A stretch of DNA of 64,000 nucleotides from Chloroflexota bacterium. GTDB lineage: Bacteria > Chloroflexota > Limnocylindria > Limnocylindrales > CSP1-4. Of the stretch, positions 1-8,283 are shown piece by piece. A model generated the notes under the pieces. That model was not told the DNA's origin, searched no databases, and was given only the letters and a program-made list of their open reading frames with translations. Both the position numbers and the translations under genes were made by a program. Position 1 is the first letter of the stretch. Each line of letters opens with the position of its first letter. The stretch covers positions 212,772-276,771 of the forward strand of contig JAUJOH010000001.1 in NCBI GenBank assembly GCA_030447745.1, given 5' to 3'.

Positions 1-418
1 GTGTCGAGGTACTCCTGGCCGGCTCGCAACGGCACCGGGCGTCCGTCCCGGTCGTAGCGGTCGACGAGCAATCGGATCCGCGCCAGTCCCTTGGCCTGCA
101 TAAGCGCGCCGGCCGCCGCGCTTGGCGAATGCCCATCTGCTCGACCTCACGGAGGTGCGCAGTGCGCTTAACCCGGTCCTGTTCGGCATCCCACGCAGCC
201 GCGCGGGGCCACCCACGAGCCACGCGTGCTGACCAGCGCCCGACGTGCACGCGCGTGGCGCCCAAGACTTGCGCCACACGCGTGATGGAGCGTTCAGAGG
301 CAGCCAGGTCCCGGTAGATGGTGAAGGCGTGAAAGCCGCGAGCCGTCTCGCCGGCCTGGCGCTCCCAAAGTTCCGCGGGGACCTCCTGTGCCACCGGAGC
401 ATCCTCCCGAAGCATCAT
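1..418 (-). pseudogene. Phage terminase small-subunit-like HTH protein, frameshifted and cut by window edge
   Basis: Reading from the ATG pair at 418/415, the product begins MMLREDAPVAQEVPAELWER and continues with QAGETARGFHAFTIYRDL, then a helix-turn-helix-like stretch (SITRVAQVLGATRVHVGRWS) and WPRAAAWDAEQDR. From memory this LWERQ-GE...F..YRDL...W..RA.AYD pattern is that of small phage or prophage proteins annotated as terminase small subunits or HTH proteins. Near positions 110-130 the coding potential moves to another frame, giving SAAAGALMQAKGLARIRLLV and then a basic, charged tail that runs off the window. One inserted or lost base in a G/C run would explain it. Family assignment is by recall; the frame change is directly visible. 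Confidence 0.5.
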
Positions 419-749
419 GCCGTTCTGCGTCCAACTTTTGTCCGCCTCGCGCGATATCAATCAAGTCCCGAGCCAACGGGGGAAGGAGGAGGCCATGACG
501 TCTGCTCTCGAAGCTGATAGGGACCGTCAACCGAGCTCCTCGGTCCACCGAGAAGTTCGCGGTCGGAGCCGCGCTCGTCAGCGTCGACCCGGCCGATCCG
601 GCCATTGACGAGCTGGAGCGCAACCTCGCGCGACCGCAGCAAATGGAGTCGCCTGAGGCGCACGCCGCCGTCGAGTGCCTGCGGAGGAAGGCAATGAAGC
701 CGCCCTGTCGCGATCGGACCGCCTGTCGGCAGGCGACACAGGGCTGTCC
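419..749. other. 331-base gap with a possible coding fragment
   Basis: No complete gene is recognised. On the plus strand a frame open from 499 encodes a plausible stretch (TEKFAVGAALVSVDPADPAI, then DELERNLARPQQMESPEAHA) but lacks a start in that frame. A strong GGAGGAGG-ATG start at 495 lies in a different frame, so a small frameshifted gene is possible. A compact hairpin (CGCCTG, TCGG loop, CAGGCG) lies at 720-735, just beyond the end of the anti-sigma gene on the other strand, without a T run. Confidence 0.3.
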
Positions 750-1022
750 CTACCGGCTGCGCCGCTTCCAGCCGCGGAAGGCACTCAGCAGACGTTCGCG
801 CTGCTCGGGGGCGATCGATCGTTCGTCGAGCCGGCCGAGAAGCTGGAGTGTCCGCCGCATCTGATCCAGGTACGTCCGGCAGCCAACGCAGGCGTCGAGG
901 TGTGTCTCGAACCGCGACCGAAGCTCCACGGGCAGCGCGTCCTCGAGATAGTCAGTCACCAACTCAACGAGCTCGCGGCACGAAAGGTCGCCAGGAGCAG
1001 GAACCGCGGCGTCAGTTGGCAT
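750..1022 (-). CDS. Anti-sigma factor, zinc-finger (zf-HC2/ZAS) type
   Basis: 90 residues from ATG 1022. The ATG overlaps the last 11 bases of the upstream sigma-factor frame, so the two are translationally coupled. It has CRELVELVTDYLEDALP followed by the H-x3-C-x2-C signature in ETHLDACVGC, the zinc-coordinating ZAS motif of anti-sigma factors, then YLDQMRRTLQLL. There is no membrane segment, so it is predicted to be a soluble cytoplasmic anti-sigma that sequesters its cognate ECF sigma. A longer start at 1079 is possible but would enter the sigma coding region. It closely resembles the second anti-sigma at 8803-9105. The gene looks intact although its partner sigma gene is not. Confidence 0.8.
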   Translation of the reverse strand: MPTDAAVPAPGDLSCRELVELVTDYLEDALPVELRSRFETHLDACVGCRTYLDQMRRTLQLLGRLDERSIAPEQRERLLSAFRGWKRRSR

Positions 1023-1647
1023 CGACGTACCCCCTGATTGCTTGACGCACTTGGACGGGAGCGCGGTGGAGCAGGACACGCTGGTTGCCGGTCGTGAGGT
1101 TCAGCGCTTCGGCCACCCCGCGTGCGGACCACCCTTGAACGTCTCGCAGGAGGATGACGGCGCACTGCACCGGTGGCAATGCGTCGATTGCAGCTCGATC
1201 TGACCGTTCGTCTCTGCGGCGACGAGCCGCTGGCCGAGATCACGATCCCACGGTCGCGGGTGCTTCGTCCAGTGCCCGCGTCAGCTGGACCGGTCGTCCG
1301 TGAAGAGATCTGACTCGAATGCGATCGGCTCATGTCGAGCTCCTGCTGGACGATCGCGGAAAGCGGCAAGGTGCGTGCCTCTCGCCGCGCGCGACCCCGA
1401 GTTCGGTTGAACAGGATCGCGAATATCCACGTGCGAAGTGACGATCTCGCCTCGAAACGGTCGAGGCCGTCGAGGAAGGCCAGCCAGGTGTCTTGGACCA
1501 CCTCCTCGGCCACCGCACTGGACGAGAGTGACAGGCTCGCGACCGCCAGCATCGCCCGTTCATGCCGGCTGATGAGGCACCGAATGCAGCCTCGTCGCCC
1601 CGCCTGGGCGCACCGAGGAGGCCAGCATCGTCACCGAAGTACGGCAA
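1012..1647 (-). pseudogene. ECF sigma-70 factor broken by three or more frame changes
   Basis: Pieces of one ECF sigma factor lie in order but in different frames. A start at TTG 1647 gives LLGAPRRGDEAAF. The next frame carries region 2 (AVAEEVVQDTWLAFLDGLDR, then SLRTWIFAILFNRTRGRARR). A third frame holds the linker GHWTKHPRPWDRDLGQRLVA. Region 4 (AIDALPPVQCAVILLRDVQG, then VAEALNLTTGNQRVLLHR) returns to the first frame and ends at TGA 1014-1012, overlapping the anti-sigma start. Motif order and spacing match the intact sigma at 9153-9959. Either the gene has decayed or the assembly contains indels. The intact coupled anti-sigma and the good conservation of each piece make sequencing error a serious alternative. 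Confidence 0.75.
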
Positions 1648-1861
1648 GACGGGATAAAAACTCAGGCTCGGCAGCGCTCACAGCCCGGACAGGACAAACC
1701 AAACGGCCGGGAATGTAACGAATGATCGGCGGAATGGACTTCAGGAGACGCGGATCGATCGACGTCCTCGGCGGCCGGACCTCGTTGCGGCCACCACGGC
1801 GTTGCTGCCGACCGAGCCGCGCGCTCGCCAGACAGCAGCTGGCACAGTGAGGAGAGTGAGC

Positions 1862-2587
1862 ATGACCAACCGCGATCGCGCACCTGAGGACATCTCGACC
1901 CCGGAGCGGATGGGTGTACTGGCCAAGGCGACCGCCGACGCAATGGGGCACAAGGTGCGGGGCGAGCACGAGACCGAGGAAGGCGCTCACCAGGCGATGA
2001 CCCGCGAGGAGGTCGAAGCAGTTATCGACTCGTGGCCGGACGCCCCGAAGACCGTCGCCAGGAAGATGATGGAGCAGTACGGTCCGGCCAACGAGGGGAC
2101 GCCGACCAAGCTCTTCTGGTACCGAAACGGACCGTGGAAGCGGACGGAACTGACGAGCGACGTCGTCCTCCACGACTTCCCGAGCCCGCACAGCGACTTC
2201 CTGACGCAGTTCATCGACTACCGCGTCCCGGTGGAGATGTTCAGCGTCATCGGCGAATACGACGGGAGCTGCCTCGTCGATCGAACCGCCGGCGAAGTCG
2301 CAGCGCGATGCGACTCCGAGGCCGCAAACATCGTGACCCTCAATTTGATGCACGACCTCGTAACTGGGAAGACCACCGTCGCCCAGGCACGCCAGACTTA
2401 CGCCGACAACGTCATGGGCTACACGATGGGTCGGTCAGCGCCGTATGCCGAGCGCCTCCAGTTCGATGTCGCGCAGGGCGGCACCGAGGACCCTGACGAG
2501 GCCATGGCGGGCGGGGCGATGGCTCGTCAGACCGTAGCCAAGGTGAAGGATGTGCTGTCCGGCGACGACAAACCCGTGGACACCTAG
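1862..2587 (+). CDS. Conserved protein of unknown function (paralogue 1)
   Basis: 241 residues from ATG 1862, preceded by GAGGAGAG at a good distance; the frame is open further upstream but without a ribosome site. No signal peptide, membrane segment or known catalytic motif is visible. Conserved-looking blocks are SWPDAPKTVARKMMEQYGP, GTPTKLFWYRNGPWKRTEL, FPSPHSDFLTQFIDY, EYDGSCLVDRTAGEVAARCD and NLMHDLVTGK. It is a close paralogue of the gene at 12616-13323 along its whole length. I recall similar hypothetical proteins in diverse soil bacteria, but no function. It follows, on the opposite strand, the broken sigma locus. The many conserved His, Asp, Trp and Tyr residues would suit an enzyme, which is inference. 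Confidence 0.75.
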   Translation: MTNRDRAPEDISTPERMGVLAKATADAMGHKVRGEHETEEGAHQAMTREEVEAVIDSWPDAPKTVARKMMEQYGPANEGTPTKLFWYRNGPWKRTELTSDVVLHDFPSPHSDFLTQFIDYRVPVEMFSVIGEYDGSCLVDRTAGEVAARCDSEAANIVTLNLMHDLVTGKTTVAQARQTYADNVMGYTMGRSAPYAERLQFDVAQGGTEDPDEAMAGGAMARQTVAKVKDVLSGDDKPVDT

Positions 2588-2738
2588 CGTTACCGCACCG
2601 GTCGTCGCGATCGGGACACCATCCCACACCAGGCAGGGACGTGGCGGTCACGCAGCGGCGCGCGATTGCCCGCCTCCAGATCGATCGTCCGCCTCCGTCG
2701 CCGCGGAGGCACAGGACGCGTCCGTGCCGGGTCCGGCA

Positions 2739-3884
2739 TCACCGGCGTCGTACAGACAGGCGACGCAGCGCCGCGCGAACGACCGATCCGGCCTTATAGC
2801 GCTTCGCGCGGATGACGCGTTCGTGCGCGCCAGCCATGTCCACCCACGCGGCCCCGAACGACAGCTTGTGCTCGAGCAGTCCGTGCATCGCCTCGCCGCG
2901 TGCGGGGCGATGGCGGGCGCCGCGCACGTCGACGCCCCCGAGGTCCATCTCGTGGCATCCCTCGCGGATCGCGAGCTGGATGGCGCGCCACCGGAGCAGG
3001 TGCAGGACCCCGGGGTGGGCTCGCCGCGCGGCGGCGCGGTCGCCGCTTTGCGCCGTCGAGACACGGCCGCCGTGTCGGTAGAGCGTCAGACCCGCGAGCG
3101 GCTGGCCCGACGACGTCCCCTCCCGTGCCTCGAGCAGGACGAGGTGGCCGGCCCGGTGCGCGCGCAGCCACCACGCCAGGTAGTCTGAACGGGGGCCGAA
3201 CGAGAACCGGCGCCGCTCGCCGGTCTCGAGCAGCAGGTCGTAGAAGCGGTCGAAGGCAGCGTCCGGCGGCTCGGTCCCGCCCACGAAGCCGTCGCCGGGC
3301 TGGTGCCGGAACCGGACGTCGTGACGGACGATGACCACTCCCTGCTTCTCGGCCTTGTGGATCCGCTGGCGCGTCCCCTTGGCGATGCCATGGAAGATGC
3401 CGCTCTCGTCGCCGCCCGTGAGGGCCAGCGACAGGCGATGACGGGACGGCTGAATCTCCTCGATCGGACGGTATCTGGCGCGGCGCAGCCAGTCGCGCCA
3501 GCTGCCATCGTCGGCCGCCACCTCGGGATCGACCGCGATGACGTCGATCCCGTTCCCCGCCAGCGCCCGGGTCACCGCCCACAGCCCGTCGCCCAACCTA
3601 TCCCCGTGAACGACGGGTGCCGGGCCCCTCGGAACGTAGGCGCTGGCTCCGCCAATCGCCGGCCACGGCCGTGTCAGGGCGAGGATGCGCAGGTCGCCGG
3701 CCACGGCGAACCTCGGCGTCCAGCCACTGGTCCGGCGGTGCTCCGCCCACGCGACCGACTGCAGCACGTGCCCGCCGGGTCGGTCAACGGCAAGCGCGTC
3801 CCAGTCGTCGGTCGGGTCCGTCCGCAGCACTGCCGCTGGAAGCTTCGGCCGATACGTCAACCGCGGCCCCGATGAGCGGTCCAC
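2739..3884 (-). CDS. FemAB-like aminoacyltransferase / GNAT-fold protein (FemAB1)
   Basis: 381 residues. N-terminal half: WDALAVDRPGGHVLQSVAWA, then LTRPWPAIGGASAYVPRGPA. C-terminal half: FYDLLLETGERRRFSFGPR, HLVLLEAREG with GQPLAGLTLYRHGGRVSTAQ, and HLLRWRAIQLAIREGCHEMD with DLGG. These are hallmarks of the FemA/FemB/FmhB double-GNAT family, which in Gram-positives adds amino acids from charged tRNA to lipid II interpeptide bridges; related enzymes act on other acceptors. The substrate is unknown. It lies 69 bases downstream of the molybdenum oxidoreductase gene, apparently the last of a three-gene operon that starts with a second FemAB-like gene. No transmembrane segment is seen. Confidence 0.75.
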   Translation of the reverse strand: MDRSSGPRLTYRPKLPAAVLRTDPTDDWDALAVDRPGGHVLQSVAWAEHRRTSGWTPRFAVAGDLRILALTRPWPAIGGASAYVPRGPAPVVHGDRLGDGLWAVTRALAGNGIDVIAVDPEVAADDGSWRDWLRRARYRPIEEIQPSRHRLSLALTGGDESGIFHGIAKGTRQRIHKAEKQGVVIVRHDVRFRHQPGDGFVGGTEPPDAAFDRFYDLLLETGERRRFSFGPRSDYLAWWLRAHRAGHLVLLEAREGTSSGQPLAGLTLYRHGGRVSTAQSGDRAAARRAHPGVLHLLRWRAIQLAIREGCHEMDLGGVDVRGARHRPARGEAMHGLLEHKLSFGAAWVDMAGAHERVIRAKRYKAGSVVRAALRRLSVRRR

Positions 3885-3953
3885 GCGCTGCGCCTTCGCG
3901 CCTGCCGTTGACTGACGGAGACGATGGGTGTCGATCTGCCCAGGGCCAGACGC

Positions 3954-5648
3954 CTACCCGGTCACGTTGACCGAAACCGTGTGATAACCGCGAGCGCCGT
4001 CCGGCGCGGGCCTGGTGCGCCGTTCGGCCTGTTGCTCGCCCGTCCCGTCCGTCGCGCGGACCCGAACCTCATGACGCCCGCGCGTCGCCCGCCACGTCGT
4101 CCGCCACTGCACCCACGTATCGTCGGAGAGCGGCGCGGAAAGCTCGGCGGTTCGCCACTCGCCGCCGTCGACCGACACCGCGACGGCCGAGATGCCACGG
4201 TCGGGCGCCCATGCCACGCCTGCGATCGTGACGTCTCCCGCAGCGATGCGGCTTGCGGCGCGCGGCACGTCGATCCGCGATTGCGTCAGGATCGGCGCTT
4301 TCTTCGCCCACCCGAGCGGAACCCAATAGCCGTCGAACGCCTCCAACGTCGTGAGCTCGATCTCGGTCAACCACTTCGTGGCACTGACGTATCCGTACAG
4401 GCCTGGGACGATCAGTCGGGCAGGAAAGCCGTGCGCCGGAGGAAGCTTTTCCCCGTTCATGCCGACGGCAATCAGCCCTTCCTGCCCATCCCGCCCGCCA
4501 TGTGCGGTCGGAAAGCCGCCAGTCCAGCCGTCGAACGCCCGCCCCACGATCTGGGTGGCTCCGCGCTTGACGCCCGCCATCCGCAGCACGTCATCAAGAC
4601 GTACGCCTGTCCATTTCGCGTTGCCCACCAGCTTGCCACCGACCTCGTTCGAGACGCACGCGATCGTCACGAAGCGCTCCTCGAGCGGCATCGACAGCAG
4701 CTCGTCGTAGCTGAGCTCCAGCTCCCGCTCCACCATCCCGTGAACTCGCAGTGTCCACTTGTCAGCGTCAATGCGCGGCACGTCGAGCCTCGTGTCGATC
4801 CTGTAGAAGGCGTCGTTCGGCACGACGAGAGGCGTGAGTCCACGCACGTCGAACTCGGATACTCGTGCGACGGGCGAAGCGGTCGGGGACGGAGGCGCGT
4901 CTGTCGCGTCGCCTGGCTCCGGCGACATCGTGGCTGCGTCCGGCGTCGCCGACGGTTCCATCGTTGCCGCTGGCACGCCGGGCGTGGGCGCAGGGCGTCG
5001 CGCCGGCGGCAGCGCGCCGGTGCTGCCGACCGGAGGTCGAGGATTGCTCCGCAGGATCCGACCAGTGACGCCCGACGTGACGGCTGCCGCGGCCACAGCA
5101 CCCGTGAGGAGCAGGAAGCGACGGCGAGGCAGCGTCCGTGTCGGCGTCGTGCCCGCGTCCGATTCCGATCCGGCTGCGGGTAGCGATCCCGGTCCGGTTC
5201 CTGGACGCCGCGAAGCACGCCCGAGGATCAGCAGGCTGCCGCCACCTGCCGTGACGGCCATCGAGGCAGTGAGCGCTGCGAGTGGGGGCGACACCGTTGG
5301 ATCCTGGATCGAAGCGAGGAATCCGAGCGCACCAAAGAAGGCAAGACCGGCGATCGCGATCCACGTCCGTCGGCGGGCAGCGTGGCCTAGACCGATACCG
5401 ACGAGGAGCGAGACCAGCACGATCAGCACTTGCAGGGCAAGCTTGTCCGCGTCCCCGAACAGCGACACCACCAGGTCCTTTGCACCAGCCGGTTGCCACG
5501 CGATGACGACGGCGCCGACCGCATCGACGAGCGACGGGGCTCCGGTGAGGACACCGCCGATCAGTTCGGCCGCACCGAGCGCGATCGCGACCGCGGCTGC
5601 GCCACGCAGGGCCGCGTCGAGGGTCGAGCCTGCCGCCCCTGAGCGCAT
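3954..5648 (-). CDS. Membrane-anchored sulfite-oxidase-type molybdopterin oxidoreductase
   Basis: 564 residues. ATG 5648 overlaps the stop of the upstream gene (TAATG), so translation is coupled. Four hydrophobic segments (about residues 15-35, 70-90, 95-112 and 123-142) precede a cytosolic loop and a twin-arginine-like PRRRFLLLTGAVAAAAV at 174-190. A Pro/Ala/Thr-rich linker (about 205-260) leads to the oxidoreductase domain, with the Mo-ligand cysteine in TIACVSNEVGG (Cys331), GYVSATKWLTEIEL and a C-terminal Ig-like dimer domain (SAVAVSVDGGEW...WVQW). The architecture matches known four-helix plus SUOX-fold proteins of GC-rich Gram-positives and predicts an extracytoplasmic molybdoenzyme. 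The electron acceptor and substrate are not evident. Its setting between two FemAB-like genes is unusual. Confidence 0.85.
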   Translation of the reverse strand: MRSGAAGSTLDAALRGAAAVAIALGAAELIGGVLTGAPSLVDAVGAVVIAWQPAGAKDLVVSLFGDADKLALQVLIVLVSLLVGIGLGHAARRRTWIAIAGLAFFGALGFLASIQDPTVSPPLAALTASMAVTAGGGSLLILGRASRRPGTGPGSLPAAGSESDAGTTPTRTLPRRRFLLLTGAVAAAAVTSGVTGRILRSNPRPPVGSTGALPPARRPAPTPGVPAATMEPSATPDAATMSPEPGDATDAPPSPTASPVARVSEFDVRGLTPLVVPNDAFYRIDTRLDVPRIDADKWTLRVHGMVERELELSYDELLSMPLEERFVTIACVSNEVGGKLVGNAKWTGVRLDDVLRMAGVKRGATQIVGRAFDGWTGGFPTAHGGRDGQEGLIAVGMNGEKLPPAHGFPARLIVPGLYGYVSATKWLTEIELTTLEAFDGYWVPLGWAKKAPILTQSRIDVPRAASRIAAGDVTIAGVAWAPDRGISAVAVSVDGGEWRTAELSAPLSDDTWVQWRTTWRATRGRHEVRVRATDGTGEQQAERRTRPAPDGARGYHTVSVNVTG

Positions 5649-6757
5649 TAGGGCGTCGTGCCTCTCGGCCGCTCTCCGCGCGCCGCTTGCAATCGGTCGC
5701 GAACGCGCTCTCGGATGTCCCGGACCGCGTACCACACGCGGTCGGTGATGAGATCGAACGTCCCCGGGTGACGGACGGGCTGCCCGCCGAAACGGCGCTT
5801 GACCGCGCTGAAGCCCTCCCAGCCGAAGTCCGCCGTCAGGTCGTCGGGTTCGCGCACCCCCCAGAGGTCAAGCGAGCAGACGCCCTGGGCCGCGAGGAAG
5901 CGCATCGTCGCGGCGAGCGCAACATAGCCCCCGTACGTCTGGGCGAGCTCCGGTCCGCGGAGGGAGCCGCCGTATAGGCAGTAGGCCCGGCTTCCGAGTC
6001 GGGGAGCGGCCACGCCAGAGATCACGCGACCTCGCAGACGCGCGAGCACGAGATACCAGCCATCGGACGCCGCGAACGCAGCCGCAAGTTCGCGCAGGAA
6101 ACTGCGAGGTCGGGTACGGAACCGGCCGCGGGCTGCCGTCGCTTCCAACACTTCGTGGAACGCGTCGATCGAGGAACTGTCGGCCGCCGTGTGGATCTCG
6201 ACCTCGACGCCCTGGCGGGCGGCGCGTCGCGGCAGCCGGCGGGCGTCCGGATGCCAAGTCGCCATCAGGGCATCGCCTTCGTCGAGGAGGTCCACCACGC
6301 GCGTCGTCGGCGCCTGCAGGTCGTGGCGCGCGGGTCGGAGACCAAGCGATATGAGCCGCCGCGGGATGTGGCCGGTCATGGGGTTGCCCGGGTCCGCGCG
6401 TGGATCGACCTTCACGACGAGCGCTCGCTCCGACCGGGCGGCGTCCCGCAGGCCACACACAAGGCTCTCGAGGATGGCGTCCGCGTCGCGGGCATCCCGA
6501 TCCCAGACCGGCCCGTGAGGCACGTACAGCACCTGTCGCCCAAGGCGGGTCGAGCGAACGAGCGCCTGCGCCACACCGCACACCGTTCCATCGGTCCGAG
6601 TAGCCAGGATCCTGACAGGCGACTGATCCAGCACTCCCGCCGCGTCACCCCATGCCCAAGCCTGCAGCACATCCGCTTCAGGACGACTCACGAGAAACTC
6701 GTGCCACGACGAAGCATCTGTAGACGCGGCCTGCCTCGCTGTGATCAATCGAGTCAT
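5648..6757 (-). CDS. FemAB-like aminoacyltransferase / GNAT-fold protein (FemAB2)
   Basis: 369 residues from the ATG giving MTRLITARQAASTDASSWHE; an open frame extends upstream to 6910 but looks non-coding. Family features are FLVSRPEADVLQAWAWGD, QVLYVPHGPVWDRDARD, AFHEVLEATAARGRFRTRPR, WYLVLARLRGRVISGVAAPR, YGGYVALAATMRFLAAQGVC and SLDLWGV, followed by WEGFSAVKRRFGGQPVRHPG. This is the lipid II peptide-bridge (FemA/B) fold with a characteristic C-terminal K-RFGG. It shares only family-level similarity with FemAB1. Its stop overlaps the start of the oxidoreductase gene, so it is probably the first gene of the operon FemAB2 - oxidoreductase - FemAB1. Confidence 0.75.
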   Translation of the reverse strand: MTRLITARQAASTDASSWHEFLVSRPEADVLQAWAWGDAAGVLDQSPVRILATRTDGTVCGVAQALVRSTRLGRQVLYVPHGPVWDRDARDADAILESLVCGLRDAARSERALVVKVDPRADPGNPMTGHIPRRLISLGLRPARHDLQAPTTRVVDLLDEGDALMATWHPDARRLPRRAARQGVEVEIHTAADSSSIDAFHEVLEATAARGRFRTRPRSFLRELAAAFAASDGWYLVLARLRGRVISGVAAPRLGSRAYCLYGGSLRGPELAQTYGGYVALAATMRFLAAQGVCSLDLWGVREPDDLTADFGWEGFSAVKRRFGGQPVRHPGTFDLITDRVWYAVRDIRERVRDRLQAARGERPRGTTP

Positions 6758-7099
6758 CGTGGGCCCGACCCACAGGTCTCGAGCTGGAAGGGGCCCCCGG
6801 TCGGAGGTTGTACGCCGTGCGCGCGACGCTCTGACAACGTTCGTACGCGGTAGAGGGCCTGAACCTGGTGCCATGCGCGACGACATTTGGTCGGCCCCAG
6901 AGATGCCCACGCCCGGTCCCCTCCTGGCGTGTCGCCTTCCACGCCCAACACATGGCGAAAACGCATGGAGTCTGCGGAGCGGGCGACCGGGATGTCGCTC
7001 CCTTCTAGGGTAGCCGGGTGCATCGCCGCTCGGTGTTCGTCGAGCGGACGCGATTGAGGATCACTGTCGCGTCGACGGCACGGTTCCGCTCGTGGAGGC

Positions 7100-7345
7100 A
7101 ACTCCCGGACAACGCCACCTCGAGGTACTCGGCAGCGAGCTCGACGGCCCCGCTTTGACACAGTCCACTCCCATGAGTCATGCGAGCACGAGCACCGTCA
7201 GCCCGAGGGTGGTGTCGGTCACGTCCATACAGTCGCTTGAAGGCCATCAGGCGTTACAGACGCGCCCTCACGCGGTGCGGCCGGACCCGCTGGTTGGCGG
7301 GCGTGACGGGTCTAGTCCCGGGACGCGGTGTAACAGGACCTTGTC
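7100..7345 (-). pseudogene. Relic of a third sigma/anti-sigma pair
   Basis: Two short islands match the intact pair at 9153/8803 in order, strand and spacing. The first encodes EDKVLLHRVPG (VLLHR at 7339-7325), resembling the end of sigma region 4 (NERVLLHRARTR). The second encodes GAVELAAEYLEVALS (core at 7145-7110), resembling VELETEYLDGALP of the anti-sigma. The distance between islands is about 194 bases here and 200 in the intact locus. The HxxxCxxC zinc motif and the rest of the sigma factor are gone. Short similarity plus position is all the evidence. Confidence 0.4.
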
Positions 7346-7421
7346 CTCGCGTCCGATCTGGTCCGCTGGCGAGCAGGGCATGCGGATCCTCCTCCGGGGC
7401 GCCGGCCGGTCCGCCGCTCCA

Positions 7422-7449
7422 CCTCCCGCAGCTGATCAGCTGCGGGAGG
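7422..7449. repeat. 28-base perfect palindrome
   Basis: Two 14-base arms (CCTCCCGCAGCTGA and its exact complement) meet with no spacer; the centre is TGATCA. It lies 31 bases beyond the stop codon of the membrane-protein gene at 7480-7968, so it could act as a strong terminator hairpin for that gene, though no T run follows on the minus strand. A dimeric protein binding site is the alternative. Confidence 0.6.
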
Positions 7450-7479
7450 CCCGTCGGTCCCGATACCGCCCCGTCTTCG

Positions 7480-7968
7480 TCACACGATCACGTTCGCGCC
7501 GCCGGCCGAGTGGAAGACGCCGTACAGCGCGGCGGTCAGGACGCCGAAAGCCATGTGGCCGACGAAGGACGTCGCGACGTCGAGCTTGCCGTAGTTCTTG
7601 TAGGCGAAGCCCTGCCGCCCGACCTCGTTCGTCTCCGGGTCGACTGACGGGAGGATCGCCACGACGGGCCCGGCCAAGGTGTAGTGGACGAGCGCGCCGA
7701 CGACGCCCCAGACGAAGAGGTTGTCAGTTACGCCAAGCAGTTGGAAGCCGACGGCGTAAACGATTGCGATGACAGCGGCCAGCGCCTCATGGAACACGGC
7801 TCCCACGAGGTACGTGGCCGTGCCGGTAAGGCCGAACATCCGCCCCCAGGTGCGAAAGATGTTCTGCTTGACCGGGAGCCCGAGCGCCTTCTGCAGATAG
7901 ACCGGCCCCTCCATGATTGCGCCGGCGATCAGACCGGCCAAGATGGCCGGCCCAAACTCCACGTTCAT
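7480..7968 (-). CDS. Small polytopic membrane protein of unknown function
   Basis: 162 residues from ATG 7968, preceded by GGGAGGAACG; the frame continues upstream but that part overlaps a hairpin and reads as non-coding. About four hydrophobic segments: FGPAILAGLIAGAIMEGPVY, YLVGAVFHEALAAVIAIVYA, FVWGVVGALVHYTLAGPVVA and HMAFGVLTAALYGVF. Polar stretches between them include KQNIFRTWGRMFGL and VDPETNEVGRQGFAYKNYGK. It is an inner-membrane protein with no visible catalytic signature. It stands alone, with a palindrome downstream and a Gly-rich secreted peptide gene upstream on the same strand. Confidence 0.6.
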   Translation of the reverse strand: MNVEFGPAILAGLIAGAIMEGPVYLQKALGLPVKQNIFRTWGRMFGLTGTATYLVGAVFHEALAAVIAIVYAVGFQLLGVTDNLFVWGVVGALVHYTLAGPVVAILPSVDPETNEVGRQGFAYKNYGKLDVATSFVGHMAFGVLTAALYGVFHSAGGANVIV

Positions 7969-8063
7969 CGTTCCTCCCACTGGGTCACGGTGGCTTGGTC
8001 TACGCGCATCCGCGACGCGGCATCCCGTGACACGCGACAAGCGAGGTGTCGCGGTCGCGGAAA

Positions 8064-8088
8064 GGAGCCCTGGTGTTTTCGGGGCTCC
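8064..8088 (-). terminator. Stem-loop, probable terminator of the Gly-rich peptide gene
   Basis: A 7-bp stem (GGAGCCC / GGGCTCC) encloses an 11-base loop. On the minus strand the stem is followed by TTT. It lies about 90 bases past the stop of the peptide gene and before the start of the membrane-protein gene. Confidence 0.45.
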
Positions 8089-8142
8089 TTGCTTCTCGAG
8101 CGACACGCCAGAGCCTGCCGTCACGGCGGAAGCGCGCCCGCC

Positions 8143-8283
8143 CTCCTAGCCGCCGCCGTTCTGGCCGCCGCCCTCCTAGCCGCCGCCGTTCTGGCCGCCG
8201 CCGTTCTGGCCGCCGCCGTTCTGGCCGCCGCCGTTCTGGCCGCCGCCGTTCTGGCCGCCGCCGTTCTGGCCGCCGCCGTTCTG
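8143..8283. repeat. 15-base tandem repeat encoding QNGGG
   Basis: The unit is a hexamer plus GCCGCCGCC (plus strand). There are ten hexamers: eight are GTTCTG and two (at 8143 and 8173) are CTCCTA. Read on the minus strand, the normal unit is CAG AAC GGC GGC GGC (Gln-Asn-Gly-Gly-Gly) and the variant is TAG GAG GGC GGC GGC, an in-frame stop. The array therefore makes both the repeat domain and the stop codon of the peptide gene. The identical units suggest recent expansion by slippage. Confidence 0.9.

Larger units (their letters stand above)
6758..7479. other. 722-base gap without an intact gene
   Basis: No convincing full-length gene is seen on either strand. It holds a relic of a sigma/anti-sigma pair (7100-7345, minus) and a 28-base perfect palindrome (7422-7449), described separately. 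The promoter of the FemAB/oxidoreductase operon should lie in its left part, but I cannot identify one with confidence. Confidence 0.6.

Noticed and set aside
8143..8283. Regular repeat array considered as CRISPR
   Set aside because: Units are 15 bases, contiguous, without spacers, and encode QNGGG; no cas genes nearby.
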